Notes: generated from the letters alone by a model not told the origin. Positions 33,910 through 43,865 are shown, counted from the first letter of the stretch. The stretch: DNA of 64,000 nucleotides from JACCZX01 sp963786295 (GCA_963786295.1 CAWAYV010000029.1:1-64000), one strand, 5' to 3'. Translations and numbers: made by a program.

Positions 33910-35598
33910 CTAGTCGTAGAACAGCCCGACGATGCGGCCATCGTCATCGACGTCGATGCCGGCCGACGAGGGCAGCTCAGGCAAGCCAGGCATTGTCAGG
34001 ATGTCGCCACAAACGAGCACGACGAACTCGGCGCCCGCGGCGAGCCGCACTTCGCGGATGTTCAGCACATGGCCGCTCGGTGCGCCGCGCAGCTGAGGAT
34101 CGGTCGAGAACGAGTACTGGGTCTTTGCAATGCAGACCGGGTAGTGGCCGTAGCCCTGGTCCTGCAGCCGACGTAGCTGTGCGCGCACCTTCGTGTCTGC
34201 CGTGACTTCGGAGGCCCCGTAGATCTTCTTCGCGATGGCTTCGGCCTTTTGCCACAAGGTCGCCTCGTCGTCGTAAACGAAGCTGCATGTCGGCCGGCGT
34301 GGTCTCGGCCAGCCGCACGACGACGCGCGCCAGCTCTTCGGCGCCTCGTCCGCCGTCGGCCCAGTGGCGCGCCACCACCAGCGGCACTTCATGATGCGCG
34401 AGCTTGCGCGCGAGCAGCGCCAGCTCGGCTTCGGTGTCGTGCACGAAGTGATTCACGGCGACGACACACGGCAGCCCGTAGTGATTGCGAACATTGTTGA
34501 GGTGGCGCTCCAGGTTCGCGATGCCCTTTTCCAGACGGGCGAGATCCTCGACCTGCAGCGCCTTGACGTCGGCGCCACCGTGGTACTTGAGCGCACGCAC
34601 GGTCGCGACCAGCACGACAACGTCGGGCCGCAAGCCGGATTTGCGGCACTTGATGTCGATGAACTTTTCGGCGCCGAGGTCGGCGCCGAAACCGGCCTCG
34701 GTGACGACATAGTCGGCCAGCTTCAGCGCGGTGCGCGTGGCGATCACCGAGTTGCAGCCGTGTGCGATGTTGGCGAACGGCCCGCCGTGGATGAACGCCG
34801 GGTTGTTCTCCAGCGTCTGCACCAGGTTCGGCTTGATCGCGTCGCGCAGCAGCGCCGTCATCGCACCTTGCGCCTTAAGCTGGCTCGCGACGATCGGTTG
34901 CTGATCGCGCGTGTAGCCGACGACGATGCGGCCGATGCGTTGCTTCAGATCGCGCAGATCGTTGAGCGAGGCACAGGATCGCCATGATCTCCGAGGCGGA
35001 CGACGATGTCGAAGCCGTCCTGCCGCGGATAGCCGTTACCCGGGCCACCGAGTGCGACCGTGATGTCGCGCAACGCGCGGTCGTTCATATCCATCACGCG
35101 CCGCCAGGTGACGCGGCGCAAGTCGAAGCCGAGCGGGTTGCCGTGGTGGACGTGGTTGTCGATCAGCGCGGCGAGCAGGTTATGGGCAAGCGCGATCGCG
35201 TTGAAGTCGCCGGTGAAGTGCAGGTTGATGTCCTCCATCGGCACGACCTGCGCGTAGCCGCCGCCGGCGGCGCCGCCCTTCATGCCGAACACCGGTCCGA
35301 TCGAGGGCTCACGCAGGCAGACGATCGCCCGCTGGCCGATGCGGTTCAGCGCGTCGACCCAGCCCCACCGTCGTCGTCGACTTGCCCTCGCCGGCCGGAG
35401 TCGGGCTGATGCCGCTCATCAGGATCAGCTTGCCGTCGGGCCGGTCCTGCCAGCCCTGCGATGTGAGCCAGCGACAGCTTGGCCTTGTAACGGCCGTAGG
35501 GCTCGAGCTGGTCTTTCCGGGATTTGCAGCCGATCACGCGCCAGCTCGACGATCGGCTGCAGGGTGGCGCGTTGCGCGATCTCGATGTCGCTCAGCAT
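33910..35598 (-). CDS. fhs: formate-tetrahydrofolate ligase (multiply frameshifted)
   Basis: ATP-dependent activation of formate to 10-formyl-THF. The span fits the family (about 560 residues) but the frame changes at least four times (about 35535, 35345, 34940, 34255). Ordered pieces: MLSDIEIAQRATLQPI; ISPTPAGEGKSTTTVGL (nucleotide loop); KGGAAGGGYAQVVPMEDINLHFTGD; ENNPAFIHGGPFANIAHGCNS; the C-terminal FSTDPQLRGAPSGHV and VCGDILTMPGLP. Unlike other broken genes here it has several hits, so true decay is possible. The ATG at 35598 begins the conserved N-terminus. Confidence 0.8.
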
Positions 35599-35738
35599 GA
35601 TTCGGTTGCTACGGTCACAGCAGCTCGTGCCCTCGCCTGGAAAGCGAGGTATTTAAGCTGTTATTAACGTTTAGGCAAGAAAGTGTTAATAAGACCGCCT
35701 AGCCTCAGTCGCTAATAACGGGTCGGTTCGCCTGCATT

Positions 35739-35744
35739 TATACT
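35739..35744 (+). promoter_or_regulatory. ahcY: candidate -10 box of the ahcY operon
   Basis: TATACT about 8 nt before the first conserved position of the SAH riboswitch, so a start site near 35750 would make the riboswitch the very 5' end of the transcript. No good -35 hexamer is visible at the matching distance. Confidence 0.45.
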
Positions 35745-35752
35745 GTCGCTGC

Positions 35753-35842
35753 TTCGAGGAGCGTTGCGACAGTCTTCTGAGGGCTGCCAGGCTTGAAGCG
35801 GTTCGGTTTCTCCGCCGGACTCGGAATAACGGCGCTCGCGAA
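35753..35842 (+). ncRNA. S-adenosylhomocysteine (SAH) riboswitch
   Basis: The leader contains the conserved blocks of the SAH riboswitch in order: CGAGGAGCGTTGC, a stem-loop, GCCAGGCTTG, a variable hairpin (GCGG/CCGC), and AACGGCGCTCGC, where GAGCG and CGCTC form the closing helix or pseudoknot. It lies 21 nt upstream of the ahcY ATG, directly before its TAAGGAG region. In this class SAH binding turns on ahcY so that toxic SAH is hydrolysed. Identification is by recalled consensus, not by a covariance search. Confidence 0.85.
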
Positions 35843-35863
35843 CCCTTAACTAAGGAGCGCGAG

Positions 35864-37295
35864 ATGAGCGCCGTACTTAAATCCGCACATAAATCGAAAT
35901 CTTCCGGCGACTACGTCGTCGCCGACCTCGCCTTGGCCGACTGGGGCCGCAAGGAGATTCGCATTGCCGAGACGGAGATGCCAGGGCTAATGGCGATCCG
36001 TGACGAATTCGCGAGCGCAACAGCCGCTGCGCGGTGCACGCATCACCGGCTCGCTGCACATGACGATCCAAACCGCGGTGCTGATAGAAACGCTGCGGGC
36101 GCTCGGCGCCGAAGTACGGTGGGCCAGCTGCAATATTTTTTCGACGCAGGATCATGCGGCGGCGGCGATAGCCGCCGGCGGCACCGCAGTGTTCGCGGTC
36201 AAGGGTGAGTCGCTCGCCGACTATTGGGACTACACGCATCGGATTTTCGATTGGCCCGACGGCGGTTACAGCAACATGATCCTCGACGATGGTGGTGACG
36301 CGACGTTGTTGCTGCACCTGGGCAGCAAGGCCGAAAAAGACGCCAGCGTGATTTCGCATCCCGGCAGCGAAGAAGAGGAGTTTCTGTTCGCTTCGATCAA
36401 GTTAAAGCTCGCAAAAGACCCCACGTGGTACTCGACGCGACTGGCGAAGATCAAGGGCGTAACCGAAGAGACCACCACCGGCGTCAAGCGCCTGTACCAG
36501 ATGGCCAAAGAGGGCAAGCTCGCGTTTCCCGCGATCAACGTCAACGACTCGGTAACCAAGAGCAAGTTCGACAATCTGTACGGCTGCCGCGAATCGCTGG
36601 TAGACGGCATCAAGCGCGCCACCGATGTGATGATCGCCGGCAAAGTCGCGGTGGTCGCCGGTTACGGCGACGTTGGCAAAGGCTCGGCGCAGGCGCTACG
36701 TGCGCTATCGGCGCAGGTATGGATCACCGAGATCGATCCCATTTGCGCGCTGCAGGCGGCGATGGAAGGCTATCGCGTGGTAACGATGGACTACGCGGCA
36801 GACAAGGCAGACATCTTCGTCACCGCGACCGGTAACTTCCACGTGATCACACGCGATCACATGCTGAAGATGAAGGATCAGGCGATCGTGTGCAACATCG
36901 GTCACTTCGATAACGAGATCGATATCGCCGGTGTCAAGCAATACCAGTGGGAGAACATCAAGCCGCAGGTCGACCACATCATTTTTCCCGACGGTAGGCG
37001 AATCATCTTGCTGGCCGAGGGGCGATTGGTAAATCTGGGCTGCGGCACCGGTCATCCAAGCTATGTGATGTCGAGTTCATTCGCCAATCAGGTGATCGCA
37101 CAGATCGAGCTGTTTACCAATACCGATAAGTATCCGGTCGGCGTCTACGTGCTGCCGAAGCATCTCGACGAGAAAGTCGCGCGGCTGCAGCTGAAAAAGC
37201 TGAATGCGCAGTTGACCGAGTTGACCGATGCGCAAGCGCGCTACATCAGCGTGGCCAAAGACGGGCCGTACAAGCCGGACCACTATCGCTACTAA
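35864..37295 (+). CDS. ahcY: adenosylhomocysteinase (frameshifted)
   Basis: Hydrolyses SAH to adenosine and homocysteine. About 477 residues. After MSAVLKSAHKSKSSGDYVVADLAL and MPGLMAIRDEFA the frame changes near 36010-36030; then RGARITGSLHMTIQTAVLIETL, the NAD loop GYGDVGKGSAQ, HFDNEIDI and the C-terminal KDGPYKPDHYRY follow. All are normal for bacterial SahH with its insertion. First gene of the SAH-riboswitch operon with a small membrane protein and metF downstream. Confidence 0.95.
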
Positions 37296-37312
37296 CCGCC
37301 TGGAGATTGCCG

Positions 37313-37657
37313 ATGCGGCTGCTGTTGGTTTGGATCCTGAATGCGATCGCACTGCTGGCGGTCGCCTATCTCTTCCCGGGTGTGCAGATTCAGGACTGGC
37401 AGGCGGCAGCAGTGGCCGCGTTGGTGCTCGGCCTCGTTAACGCGCTGATCAAACCGATCCTGGTGATTCTGACGTTGCCGGTCACGATTCTTACGCTCGG
37501 ACTGTTCCTGCTTGTCATCAATGCGCTGCTGTTTTGGGCGGTCGCATCGTTGCTGCCCGGCTTCAACGTCGGCGGCTTTGGCTCCGCATTCGTCGGCGCT
37601 TTGCTTTACAGCGTGATTGCGTGGTTGTTGTCGATGCTGATTCCAGACCGGAAATGA
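37313..37657 (+). CDS. phage holin family / DUF360-type small membrane protein
   Basis: Protein of 114 residues with four membrane helices (for example WILNAIALLAVAYLFPGV and LFLLVINALLFWAVASLLPGF). It matches the widespread small family labelled phage holin, which is chromosomal and not viral. It sits between ahcY (17 nt) and metF (9 nt) and is commonly found there in betaproteobacteria. The ATG at 37313 has TGGAG upstream; a TTG six bases earlier is possible. Function unknown. Confidence 0.8.
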   Translation: MRLLLVWILNAIALLAVAYLFPGVQIQDWQAAAVAALVLGLVNALIKPILVILTLPVTILTLGLFLLVINALLFWAVASLLPGFNVGGFGSAFVGALLYSVIAWLLSMLIPDRK

Positions 37658-37666
37658 GAATCACTC

Positions 37667-38491
37667 TTGGACAACATCAGCTTCGAGTTTTTCCCGCCGC
37701 GCACACCTGAAGGGGCGGCCAAGCTCCGCAGCGTTCGGGCTCAGCTCGCGGAACTGAAGCCCGAATATTTCTCGGTGACGTTTGGCGCGGGCGGTTCGAC
37801 CCGCGAAGGCACGTTGAACACCGTGATGGAGATGCACCGCGAGGGACTGTCCGTCGCGCCGCACATCTCATGCATCGGCACGTCGCGCGATTCGGTGCGC
37901 GCGCTGCTCGCGGGCTATCGCAGCCACGGCATTCACCGCTTGGTTGCGTTACGCGGTGACCTGCCATCGGGCGCTGCAGGCGGCGCGGGCGACTTTCGCT
38001 ACGCGAACGAGCTGGTCGAATTCATTCGCGCGGAAACGGGCGACTGGTTCGAAATCGAAGTGGCCGCGTATCCGGAATATCACCCACAATCGCGGTCGCC
38101 GGCTGACGATCTGCAGAGCTTCGTGCGCAAGGTCAATGCGGGAGCTGACTCTGCGATTACTCAGTACTTTTATAACTTCGATGCGTACGCCAGATTTGTC
38201 GATGACGTGAGTGCGATGGGCTGCACCGTGCCGATCGTTGCCGGCGTCATGCCGATCATCAACTACACACAGCTCGCGCGTTTTTCCGACGCATGCGGCG
38301 CCGAGATTCCGCGCTGGATAAGGCAGCGGCTCGAAAGCTTCGGCGACGACCGAGCTTCGATTCGCGAGTTCGGGTTAGATGTCGTCACGCACCTGTGCGA
38401 ACAATTGCTCGCGGTCGGCGCCCCCGGTCTGCACTTCTACACGCTGAACCAGGCGGAGGCGAGCATCGAGCTGTGCAGGCGCCTGGGCTAG
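37667..38491 (+). CDS. metF: methylenetetrahydrofolate reductase
   Basis: Reduces 5,10-methylene-THF to 5-methyl-THF for methionine synthesis. The 274-residue protein begins NISFEFFPPRT, has FGAGGSTREGT, the flavin-binding ALRGDLP and AYPEYHPQ, and QYFYNFDAYARFVDD. A TTG start at 37667 is used because no in-frame ATG precedes the conserved N-terminus. It shares the riboswitch-controlled operon with ahcY, linking SAH removal to methyl supply. Confidence 0.93.
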   Translation: MDNISFEFFPPRTPEGAAKLRSVRAQLAELKPEYFSVTFGAGGSTREGTLNTVMEMHREGLSVAPHISCIGTSRDSVRALLAGYRSHGIHRLVALRGDLPSGAAGGAGDFRYANELVEFIRAETGDWFEIEVAAYPEYHPQSRSPADDLQSFVRKVNAGADSAITQYFYNFDAYARFVDDVSAMGCTVPIVAGVMPIINYTQLARFSDACGAEIPRWIRQRLESFGDDRASIREFGLDVVTHLCEQLLAVGAPGLHFYTLNQAEASIELCRRLG

Positions 38492-38506
38492 CTCGATTGT
38501 CTGTCG

Positions 38507-38704
38507 CTACGCGCGGCGTCGGCGGTCTGTATGCGAGGCAACGCGCTGACCGACAATTTCCACCGTTTCCATCTTGATGATCGGCATAGCGACTGCTTGC
38601 TGCACTGTTGGACCAGCACTGAATTCCTGGATACCGACGACCGCCGCCAAGGCCAGTGCGCATACGGTGGTGACGAAGAACAACGCGGTTTCGAGTTTGA
38701 TCAT
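38507..38704 (-). CDS. possible separate 65-residue single-span membrane protein
   Basis: Alternative reading of the last third of the DUF2917 frame. An ATG at 38704 is preceded by GCAGGGAGCAGACA, a fair ribosome-binding site with normal spacing. The peptide is one membrane helix and a charged tail (KMETVEIVGQRVASHTDRRRRA). In another frame the upstream text reaches TGA as ATGA at this ATG, which is what two overlapping genes would look like if one base were lost upstream. Function unknown. Confidence 0.4.
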   Translation of the reverse strand: MIKLETALFFVTTVCALALAAVVGIQEFSAGPTVQQAVAMPIIKMETVEIVGQRVASHTDRRRRA

Positions 38705-39067
38705 TGTCTGCTCCCTGCATAACTTGTTGATGAGCGCGTGGTGCGACCGCGCGGCGAACTGCCGCGCCCACCACGCCGTCAGCGATCGGCTCAACCGCCG
38801 CGTAGCGTGGAGCACGACGCCGGCTAAGCCGATCGATTCAAAAAGCTGTATCCGCGCCGGGCCGAGCGCTTCGATAACTGCGAGCCCGCGTGCGCCGAGT
38901 GCTACTTCTTCACCGGGGGCGAGAAAGGCATCGCGCAAGCTGCCTTCCTCGGTCAACCAAATACGGCCATACAGAACACGCACCCGCTCGCCGGGCAGTG
39001 CGGGAAAGGGCACCACACTGCCGCCCGGCAGATCTAGCGTCTTAAACACCGTCGATTCGTGTTTCAT
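38507..39067 (-). CDS. DUF2917 protein with an apparent C-terminal membrane segment
   Basis: 186 residues. The N-terminal 110 residues, with GGSVVPFPALPGERVRVLYGRIWLTEEG, match DUF2917, a small cupin-like family of betaproteobacteria. From about residue 122 a membrane helix (ALFFVTTVCALALAAVVGI) follows in the same frame. That second part has its own ATG and ribosome-binding site, so the continuous frame may be a join of two genes through an indel. It is divergent from a LysR regulator, and the gap holds palindromes. Confidence 0.6.
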   Translation of the reverse strand: MKHESTVFKTLDLPGGSVVPFPALPGERVRVLYGRIWLTEEGSLRDAFLAPGEEVALGARGLAVIEALGPARIQLFESIGLAGVVLHATRRLSRSLTAWWARQFAARSHHALINKLCREQTMIKLETALFFVTTVCALALAAVVGIQEFSAGPTVQQAVAMPIIKMETVEIVGQRVASHTDRRRRA

Positions 39068-39142
39068 TTGCCACTCCTATGCATCGCACGCATGCATTAA
39101 ATCCCTGTGGGCTCAGAGCGGACAAACGAAAAGATTGCAGTT

Positions 39143-39167
39143 GATACATGCATTTTTCGCATGTATC
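39143..39167 (+). promoter_or_regulatory. palindromic operator upstream of the LysR gene
   Basis: Perfect 9-bp inverted repeat GATACATGC / GCATGTATC with a 7-nt A/T-rich centre, ending 8 nt before the LysR start. It contains the T-N11-A pattern typical of LysR-type regulators. A related shorter palindrome (ATGCAT...ATGCAT, about 39079-39097) lies near the DUF2917 start, so both divergent genes may be controlled. Confidence 0.55.
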
Positions 39168-39175
39168 GTGGCGGT

Positions 39176-40132
39176 ATGAAGCCGCCTCGCAGCCGCACCT
39201 CCGCGCGCAGCCAACGTCCGATCGGCTTAAGCGCATTGCGCGGCTTCGAAGCGTCGGCGCGGCGGATGTCCTTCACGCTCGCAGCCGCCGAACTCAACCT
39301 GACGCAATCGTCAATTAGTCGCCAAGTAGCGGAACTCGAGCGCCAGATCGGCACCGCATTGTTCGCACGACAAACTCGGTCATTGGCGCTGACGGCTGCC
39401 GGTCATCGGCTCTTTCAGGCAGCGCAACAAGCACTCAAGCAAATCGACCGTGCGGTCGAAGACATCCGCGGGCCGCGCAACGCCGCGCGCGTGACGATTA
39501 CGACGTACGCATCGTTTGCATCGCTTTGGCTGGTGCCGCGGCTCGCGATGTTTCAGCGCGAGCATCCGCAGATCGAGCTGCGCATCGACGCCAGCGATCG
39601 CTTTATCGATATCGATGCCGAGGGCGTCGATGTCGCAATCCGCTGGACCCGTGCGACCTCTTTGCCGAGCAGTGCGGTGCCGCTTCATGACGAAGAGGTG
39701 CTGCCCGCGCTGTCGCCGCTGCTACTCGAGCGCAGCGGAGTTGCGTTGAAAGAACCGCAAGACTTGTTTCAACTGCCGCTACTGGAACTTGACGAGTCGC
39801 TGCCGCCTTCGGCCTCCAGTGCGTGGCCGCATTGGTTCCAATTTGCCGGCGTGCGTACGCCTCCTCCCGCACCGCGTCTGATGTTCACGTTTCTCGACCA
39901 ATCGGTGCAGGCCGCCGTGCGCGGCCAAGGCGTTGTGCTGGCGCGCACGCCGTTCGTCGACGAGCTGGTGGCTAGCGGCGATCTGATCGCGCCGTTTCCG
40001 AAGCTCAGGATGCCGACCGGCTATCAGTACGCGCTAATCGCGAATGTGAATACGCGCGAGACGCCTCATGTTGCCGCGTTTTGCAGCTGGATTCGCGCCG
40101 AATTCGAGCACGGGCCGCTGCGGCAGACCTGA
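39176..40132 (+). CDS. LysR family transcriptional regulator (GcvA-like)
   Basis: 318 residues from the ATG at 39176. The N-terminal helix-turn-helix reads RRMSFTLAAAELNLTQSSISRQVAELERQIG, and the effector domain begins VTITTYASFASLWLVPRL, the pattern of the GcvA subgroup (short loop, SFAxxWLxPRL). It is divergent from DUF2917, a pairing repeated in betaproteobacteria, and the palindrome at 39143-39167 suits autoregulation. Inducer unknown. Confidence 0.85.
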   Translation: MKPPRSRTSARSQRPIGLSALRGFEASARRMSFTLAAAELNLTQSSISRQVAELERQIGTALFARQTRSLALTAAGHRLFQAAQQALKQIDRAVEDIRGPRNAARVTITTYASFASLWLVPRLAMFQREHPQIELRIDASDRFIDIDAEGVDVAIRWTRATSLPSSAVPLHDEEVLPALSPLLLERSGVALKEPQDLFQLPLLELDESLPPSASSAWPHWFQFAGVRTPPPAPRLMFTFLDQSVQAAVRGQGVVLARTPFVDELVASGDLIAPFPKLRMPTGYQYALIANVNTRETPHVAAFCSWIRAEFEHGPLRQT

Positions 40133-40153
40133 GGTCTGCGGTTGCTAGTCGGG

Positions 40154-40717
40154 TCAATAGACCGCGGCGTCGGTGATCACCACATCCATTCTTAAATCGT
40201 GCGGCTGCGGATCGATTGACGCCAGCCGGGTCGCTTCGAACGCAATGCCTACAGCGAGCGGAAAAGGCACTAGCGCCGCCAGCGTGCGGTCGTAGTAGCC
40301 GCCGCCGTAGCCGAGACGAAAGCGCTTGTCGTCGAAGCCAACGCACGGAATCAACAGGCACTCCGGCTGCACGGCGCGACCCTGCGCAGGAACCGGGATG
40401 CCGGAGTGGCCCGCCCGCATCGGAGCGTCGACAGTCCATGCATGAAATTCGAGTGTCTTTCCGACGATGACGGGCAATCCCGCGACGCGGCGCTTATCGT
40501 GCGCCAGCCACTGCGCAATGACCTGTCGCAGATCGGGTTCACCACGAATCGGAAAATAAAATCCGAGCGCGTGTACGTCGGCCCGATGTAACCAGTCGGT
40601 CACACGGCGCTGCAGGGCGGCTTCAAGCCCTTCACGGTCGACGAGCGCGGCTCGAGCCTCGAGCAGGCGCGTGCGCTGCGACTTCCTTTCGACTCCCTTA
40701 TCCAAGCGCCGCCCCAT
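40154..40717 (-). CDS. 5-formyltetrahydrofolate cyclo-ligase
   Basis: Converts 5-formyl-THF to 5,10-methenyl-THF. The 187-residue protein has the N-terminal RKSQRTRLLEAR, the folate region LGFYFPIRGEPDL, LLIPCVGFDDKRFRLGYGGGYYDRTL (diagnostic GYGGGYYDR), and VGIAFEATRL. It converges on the LysR gene. With metF, fhs, folB and the SDR at 47361 it adds to the folate theme of this half of the window. I looked for 6S RNA near it and saw none. Confidence 0.92.
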   Translation of the reverse strand: MGRRLDKGVERKSQRTRLLEARAALVDREGLEAALQRRVTDWLHRADVHALGFYFPIRGEPDLRQVIAQWLAHDKRRVAGLPVIVGKTLEFHAWTVDAPMRAGHSGIPVPAQGRAVQPECLLIPCVGFDDKRFRLGYGGGYYDRTLAALVPFPLAVGIAFEATRLASIDPQPHDLRMDVVITDAAVY

Positions 40718-40791
40718 GCCAAGAAAAAGCGTTGCGCTTTAGGCGCAATTAGCAGCCTCGCGCGCGCATCGCATGATCTAATTCGCCTCCG

Positions 40792-42814
40792 ATGAAGCTT
40801 CTACTTGCAGTCTATACGGCAGCACTCGCACTCGCACCGCTGTGCGCGCCAGCGGCACCTGCTCGTGGGCCTGCCGCGTCGTCAAGCGAGCTGTCGGCGT
40901 CCGATCAAGCGTTCTTGAACGCGCGCGATGCGGTGCGGATCGGCGATCGCGAGCGGCTCGCGCAGCATGCGGCGCGCCTGGGCGCAGCACCCGCTGGCGG
41001 CCTATATCGAATACTGGCAGTTGCTCGGACGCATTCGAAGCGCTGAGCCGAAAGCCGCGGCCGATGTAGCGCAGTTCATGCGCCGTCACGCGGACACTTA
41101 CATCGCCGATCGGCTGCGCTTCGATTGGGCGCTTGTATTGGCGAGCCAAAGCGACTATCAGGGGTTCGAACGCGAGGCGGCGCAGCTCGCCTGGTGGACC
41201 GATGACGCGCAGTTTCGCTGCTATCTGGCGCTCAGCAAATACCGCCGCGCTACCGCCAAGCAGGCCGACGCATTTGCGAGCGAAGCGCGGCAGCTACTGG
41301 CAAACACGAAGGATTCGGCAGGCGAAGGATGTATCGCGCTGACCGAGGCCTTGCTTGCCGACAGTCGCATCTCGGTGTGGGACCGCGTGCGGGCGCTGGT
41401 CGAGCAGAATCAGCTCGATGCTGCCAAGCGCATCGGCGCGCGCGCGCTGGATGCGGGCGGCCGGCCGGTTGATCAAAGGTTGTTGATGCAGGCGATCGAT
41501 CGGCCCGCGGCATTCTTGACGGCGCACGAGCGGCGCCTGACCGAAGTGCAGCGCGAGCTGGCGATCGTGGCAGTGGTTCGGCTGGCGCGCGATAACCCGC
41601 AGGACGCTGCGGAATACGCCGGCGCATTGAACCTGCTTTTGACACCGGAGCAGCGAGGCATCGTGTGGGGCCGTATCGGCCATATGGCGGCACTGCGTTT
41701 GATGCGCGAAGCCAACGAATGGTATCGCCGAGGCGGGGAGAACGTCGGCATCGGCCCCGACGCCGCTCGAGTCGACGAAGTACTTGAGTGGCAGGTACGT
41801 AGCGCTTTGCGCGCGAACGATTGGAAGACGGTGAAGACGGCGATCGAGCGCATGTCGCCCGCGCTGCGCGACGATCCGACGTGGATTTACTGGTACGGCC
41901 GCGCGCTACACGAAGCGGGGCGCCCGGCCGAGGCGCAGGATCAGTTCGCACGCATTGCCCAGCAGTTTCATTTTTATGGCCAGCTCGCGGCCGAGGAGCT
42001 CGGGCAGGCAATCGTGCTGCCGCCGCGCGCCGAAGCACCGACCGCGGAAGAAGTTGCGCCGTTCGAATCCAACACCGGCTTCGTGCGCGCGTTCAAGTTC
42101 TACGAGCTTGGCATGCGGCTCGAAGGCAACCGCGAATGGAATTGGCAGATGCGCGGACTGAACGATCGGCAGCTGCTGGCGGCGGCAGAATTTGCGCGCA
42201 AACGCGGCGTGCTGGACCGCATGATCAGCACGTCGGATCGTACGAAGAACGAGTTTGATTTTGCGCAACGGTTCCCGGCGCCGTTTCGCGATTCATTGAT
42301 TCAATACTCGGCGCCGCTCGGGCTCGATGAAAACTGGATCTACGGGCTTATTCGCCAGGAATCGCGCTTCATCATGGATGCACGCTCATCGGTCGGCGCC
42401 AGTGGATTGATGCAGTTGATGCCGGCAACCGCACGCTATGTGGCGAAGCGTCTAAACGTTCCGAATTACACACCGGCGCGCGTCAATGAGCTGGAGGTCA
42501 ATCTGCAGTTGGGCACCGGCTATCTGAAAATGGTGCTCGACGATCTCGACGGCTTGCCGATACTCGCCACCGCGGCATACAACGCCGGCCCGGGCCGGCC
42601 GCGTGCGTGGCGCTCGTCGTTGGCGAAGCCGGTCGAAGGAGCCGTGTTCGCCGAGACGATCCCGTTCAACGAAACCCGCGACTACGTCAAGAAGGTGATG
42701 TCGAACAGCGTCTATTACTCCGCGTTGTTCGATGCCAAGGCGTCGCCGCCATCGTTAAAGGCTCGCCTGGGAACGATTGCTCCGAAGGCGGCGGGAGCGA
42801 CCGAGTTGCCGTAG
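40792..42814 (+). CDS. slt: soluble lytic murein transglycosylase (frameshifted)
   Basis: Periplasmic enzyme of about 670 residues that cleaves peptidoglycan with 1,6-anhydro products. A signal peptide (LAVYTAALALAPLCAPAA) is followed by a frame change near 40975-40990, a long superhelical U/L domain and the C-terminal GEWL domain with catalytic Glu in LIRQESRF, then GLMQLMPATA and LATAAYNAGPGR. Layout equals E. coli Slt70. The break lies just after the first 60 residues. Confidence 0.9.
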
Positions 42815-42886
42815 CGCGCACTTCTTGCGCAATTGCAGCGGTAGAGGCCCGGGTGCGGCATAGAATCGCGGGCCGGTACAAATCTT

Positions 42887-43852
42887 ATGCAACATTCCGA
42901 CATCCTCGTCATCGGCGGCGCCGGTTTCATCGGGCGCCACATCGTTGCGCGGCTGATCGCGCGCGGCTTGCGCGTTACGGTGCCGACCCGGCGACCGGCG
43001 CGGGCGCGCCATCTGATCTTGTTGCCGACGATTGATGTCGTCGAATGTGACGTGCATGACGACGCTGCACTGAGCAACCTCATCCGCGGCAAGGACGCCG
43101 TTATCAATCTGGTCGGCGTGCTGCATGGATCGCAAGGCTCGCCGTACGGGCGAGAATTCGCCAGAGCGCACGTCGAACTGCCGCGGCGCATCGTCGCGGC
43201 GTGCCGCACACACCGCGTCCGGCGTTTGATGCACATGAGCGCGATGGGCGCTGATTCGAACGGACCGTCGATGTACCAACGCAGTAAGGGCGACGGCGAT
43301 GCATCAGTGCAGGCTTCGCACCTGGACTGGACGATTTTCCGGCCGTCGGTCGTGTTCGGGCCCGAAGATAACTTCTTGAACCTGTTTGCGAAGCTTGCCA
43401 AGTTTTTTCCGGTGTTACCGATAGGCGGTGCCGATGCACGCTTTCAGCCGGTGTGGGTCGGCGACGTCGCCGATGCGTTCGCCAACGCGCTCGATAACCG
43501 CGCTACGTTTGAGCGCATCTACGAGCTCGCAGGCCCGCGCATCTATCGGCTGCGCGATCTGGTCGCGTTTGCCGCCGCTGCGAGCGGACATCCGCGTCCC
43601 GTCATTGGGCTTCCCGATTCATTGGCGCGGGTGCAAGCGCTGCTGATGGAACTTGCCCCCGGCGAGCCATTGATGTCGCGCGACAATCTTGATTCGATGA
43701 AGGTCGATAACGTTGCCACTGACCAGCCTTTCGAGCCTGCGCCCGAGCTGGGAGTCAAGATGACGGCGATGGAAGTTGAAGCGCCGGTGTACCTCTCGCG
43801 CGCGCACGCTCGCAGCCGTTTTGGCTTTTACCGCGCGCGGGCCGGACGGTAA
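42887..43852 (+). CDS. complex I NDUFA9-like NAD(P)-binding protein
   Basis: Atypical short-chain dehydrogenase of 321 residues with the nucleotide loop VIGGAGFIGRHIVARL, INLVGVLHGSQG, HMSAMGADSNGPSMYQRSKGDGD (conserved SMYQRSK) and FRPSVVFGPEDNF. This group resembles the NDUFA9 accessory subunit of complex I and is common in betaproteobacteria. It starts 72 nt after slt. Substrate unknown; quinone or respiratory-chain assembly roles have been suggested for relatives. Confidence 0.8.
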   Translation: MQHSDILVIGGAGFIGRHIVARLIARGLRVTVPTRRPARARHLILLPTIDVVECDVHDDAALSNLIRGKDAVINLVGVLHGSQGSPYGREFARAHVELPRRIVAACRTHRVRRLMHMSAMGADSNGPSMYQRSKGDGDASVQASHLDWTIFRPSVVFGPEDNFLNLFAKLAKFFPVLPIGGADARFQPVWVGDVADAFANALDNRATFERIYELAGPRIYRLRDLVAFAAAASGHPRPVIGLPDSLARVQALLMELAPGEPLMSRDNLDSMKVDNVATDQPFEPAPELGVKMTAMEVEAPVYLSRAHARSRFGFYRARAGR

Positions 43853-43865
43853 GGTTTAGAAAATC

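Noticed and set aside
33910..35598. Several separate small genes in the fhs region
   Set aside because: All pieces fall in order on one formate-tetrahydrofolate ligase, so they are fragments of one broken gene.
37313..37657. Phage holin as prophage evidence
   Set aside because: The family name is historical; the gene is part of the ahcY-metF operon and there are no phage genes around.
40718..40791. 6S RNA next to the formyl-THF cyclo-ligase gene
   Set aside because: The gap is only 74 nt and has none of the 6S closing stems.
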